Positions 6,298 to 7,744 of a stretch of DNA of 7,744 nt are shown in pieces. Made by a program: the position numbers and the translations under genes. The notes below the pieces were generated by a model that was given only the letters and a program-made list of their open reading frames with translations, ran no database searches and had not been told where the DNA came from. Origin of the DNA: Clostridiales bacterium (GTDB lineage: Bacteria; Bacillota; Clostridia; UBA8921); NCBI GenBank assembly GCA_003535395.1, contig DOHE01000246.1:1-7744 (forward strand), given 5' to 3'. Each line of letters opens with the position of its first letter. Position 1 is the first letter of the stretch.

Positions 6298-7158
6298 TTG
6301 ATCGAAAAAATATATTTCAGCAGCAGGACGGAAAAAGCAAAGAACAGTGATCTGCATCTGCATCATTGCGGATCGGAGGACTGCGCGCCCAATCATGACT
6401 GGGGACCGGCGATCCGTGACTGTTACCTGATCCATTATGTGCTGTCCGGCAAGGGGATGTTCCGCTGCGGCAGCTTCACCCGGGAGCTGGGTACAGGGGA
6501 CGGCTTCCTCATCATACCTGATCATATATCCTATTACCGCGCACATGAAAAACAGCCCTGGAGTTATTGCTGGGGGGGATTCCACGGGGTCAAGGCTCCA
6601 TCCTTTATTAAACAGGCAGGCCTGTCCCTGGAAAATCCTGTATTTTCCTATACCCGTGACAACCGGCTGAAAGAATGCATCCAGGACCTGGTCCAGTCCA
6701 ACCCTCTTGCAAAGGGAGGAGATCTTAAACTGACCAGTCTTCTTTACCTGTTTATGTATCTGCTGGTGGACAATGCCTTAACTCCTCTGCCTGAAACCGG
6801 TTCTGAGCATATAAAGGAAACATACGTGCGAAAAGCAGTCGAGTATATGCGGATGAACTACCCAAGGAACATCAGCATCAGCGGGGTCGCGCAGTATGTT
6901 GGCCTGGACAGGAGCTATTTCTATACCCTGTTCAAAAAATTCACTGAAATGTCTCCCCAGGAATTCCTGGTGATGCTGCGTATGGAGAAAGCCTGTGAGC
7001 TTTTGGCCCATACCGGTCTTTCCGTGGGGCATGTGTCCCGTTCTGTAGGGTATAACGATCCGCTTCTTTTTTCCAAGATGTTCCGGCGCATAAAGGGAAA
7101 GTCCCCGGTAAACTACCGTTCCGCCCTCATATCCTCTCCGGAGTCTTTAGCCCGATGA
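6298..7158 (+). CDS. AraC-family transcriptional regulator, probable regulator of galTK
   Basis: A 286-residue regulator of the sugar-responsive AraC/XylS type. Residues about 20-95 form an AraC-like cupin sensing domain (CYLIHYVLSGKGMF, then GDGFLIIPDHISYY and YCWGGFHG, the usual spacing). Residues about 175-275 form the double helix-turn-helix domain: first helix pair around NISISGVAQYVGLDRSYFYTLFKK, second ending in the family signature SVGYNDPLLFSKMFRRIKGKSPVNYR. Starting at TTG 6298 gives MIEKIYFSS; an ATG 24 bases upstream is inside the promoter. It is transcribed divergently from galT with promoters back to back, so control of galactose use is the most likely role, with galactose or a related sugar as effector. 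That is inferred from position, not from the sequence of the sensing domain. Its 3' end overlaps the convergent argS by 32 bp. Confidence 0.9.
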   Translation: MIEKIYFSSRTEKAKNSDLHLHHCGSEDCAPNHDWGPAIRDCYLIHYVLSGKGMFRCGSFTRELGTGDGFLIIPDHISYYRAHEKQPWSYCWGGFHGVKAPSFIKQAGLSLENPVFSYTRDNRLKECIQDLVQSNPLAKGGDLKLTSLLYLFMYLLVDNALTPLPETGSEHIKETYVRKAVEYMRMNYPRNISISGVAQYVGLDRSYFYTLFKKFTEMSPQEFLVMLRMEKACELLAHTGLSVGHVSRSVGYNDPLLFSKMFRRIKGKSPVNYRSALISSPESLAR

Positions 7159-7744
7159 GCTCAAGGGCATTCCGCATGGTGATCCGGGATGCCTTCACCA
7201 GTGCCAGACGTGCCTTTCGGATGTCCGCAGAGCCAGAAAGTATGGAATGCAGGTGGTAAAACTTGTTGAATGACTGGCAGACATCCACCAGGTGGCGGGC
7301 TATGATGGAAGGTTCGTTCTCCGCCATGGCTGCCAGCACCCTGGCCGGAAAGTTCTGGATCGTATGGATCAGCGCGGCTTCCTCCCGGGTTGAGAGCAAA
7401 GATGCGTCAAACCCTTCCGTGGATTCCCCGTCTGAACGGGAAATCACACTGCATGCCCTTGCATGGGTATACTGCACGTACGGGCCGGTTTCCCCGTCAA
7501 AATTCAGGGCTTCTTCCCAGTTGAAATCCACATCCTTGATCCGGTTGCTGTAAAGATCGTCGAAGATCACGGAGCCAACACCCACCTGTGCCGCTACTTT
7601 TTGCATATCCGGCAGATCCGGGTTCTTTTCTTTCATGATCTCCAGGGTCTTGTCGATGGATTGGGAAATCAGGTCTTTCAGCAGCACCACATTGCCTTTC
7701 CGGGTGGCCAGTTTTTCCCCTGCCACACTTACCAGGCCGAAGGG
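7127..7744 (-). CDS. argS: Arginyl-tRNA synthetase, C-terminal part (gene continues beyond the window)
   Basis: Class I aminoacyl-tRNA synthetase that charges tRNA-Arg. The visible 206 codons run off the right edge in an open frame, so the catalytic HIGH motif is not seen. The KMSKS-like loop appears as EKLATRKGNVV close to the edge, followed by the conserved helical stretch FDGETGPYVQYTHARA and the DALR anticodon-binding domain (SIIARHLVDVCQSFNKFYH ... MRNALELIGLKTPERI). A GTG at 7724-7726 could be mistaken for a start, but coding similarity continues upstream of it (PFGLVSVAGEK), so it is internal. The stop lies inside the 3' end of the convergent AraC-type gene. Confidence 0.93.
   Translation of the reverse strand, partial: PFGLVSVAGEKLATRKGNVVLLKDLISQSIDKTLEIMKEKNPDLPDMQKVAAQVGVGSVIFDDLYSNRIKDVDFNWEEALNFDGETGPYVQYTHARACSVISRSDGESTEGFDASLLSTREEAALIHTIQNFPARVLAAMAENEPSIIARHLVDVCQSFNKFYHLHSILSGSADIRKARLALVKASRITMRNALELIGLKTPERI

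Noticed and set aside
6214..6585. 123-residue minus-strand open frame over the start of the AraC-type gene
   Set aside because: Runs antisense to a conserved cupin domain and into the promoter region; no family resemblance.
1..7744. CRISPR arrays, insertion sequences, tRNA or rRNA genes
   Set aside because: No regularly spaced repeats, transposase-like frames, terminal inverted repeats with target duplications, or tRNA cloverleaf signals were noticed on reading both strands.

Overview
This window looks like the chromosome of a Gram-positive, spore-former-type Firmicute, most likely in the Clostridia (Lachnospiraceae-like). The evidence is a DacF-type D,D-carboxypeptidase, a four-module CoA-disulfide-reductase/rhodanese/TusA/DsrE fusion, a compact galT-galK pair beside an AraC-type regulator, strong AGGAGG-type ribosome sites and two apparent TTG starts. 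The assignment rests on gene families and style only; no species can be named.

Layout, left to right. 1-1085 (minus): D-alanyl-D-alanine carboxypeptidase, missing its C-terminus at the window edge. 1086-1261: AT-rich divergent spacer. 1262-1390 (plus): a 42-residue unrecognised small protein with a good ribosome site. 1396-1431: a hairpin terminator between the convergent small gene and the next one. 1444-3903 (minus): an 819-residue flavoprotein fused to three sulfur-transfer modules. It has its own promoter, and an 18-bp perfect palindrome lies across the -10 and the start of the transcript. 4016-5200 and 5208-6182 (minus): galK and galT, transcribed galT then galK with 7 bp between them. 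6183-6297: a compact divergent promoter region. 6298-7158 (plus): an AraC-family regulator. 7127-7744 (minus): the C-terminal part of arginyl-tRNA synthetase, overlapping the regulator tail to tail by 32 bp.

Functionally, galT and galK form two steps of the Leloir pathway (galactose to galactose-1-phosphate to UDP-galactose), and the divergent AraC protein is the obvious candidate regulator. The 819-residue protein probably handles CoA or thiol persulfides and passes sulfane sulfur along rhodanese, TusA and DsrE cysteines. The palindrome over its promoter suggests control by a repressor that is not encoded in this window.

The most striking large-scale signal is a base-composition break. From 1 to about 2580 the DNA is AT-rich (sampled 60-base lines 25-45% GC). 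From about 2580 rightwards it is mostly 50-62% GC. The break lies inside the 819-residue open frame, next to the strongly conserved end of the flavoprotein module and just before the rhodanese module. This fits either homologous recombination (import of a foreign 3' part with its flank) or a chimeric assembly of two genomes joined at a conserved sequence.
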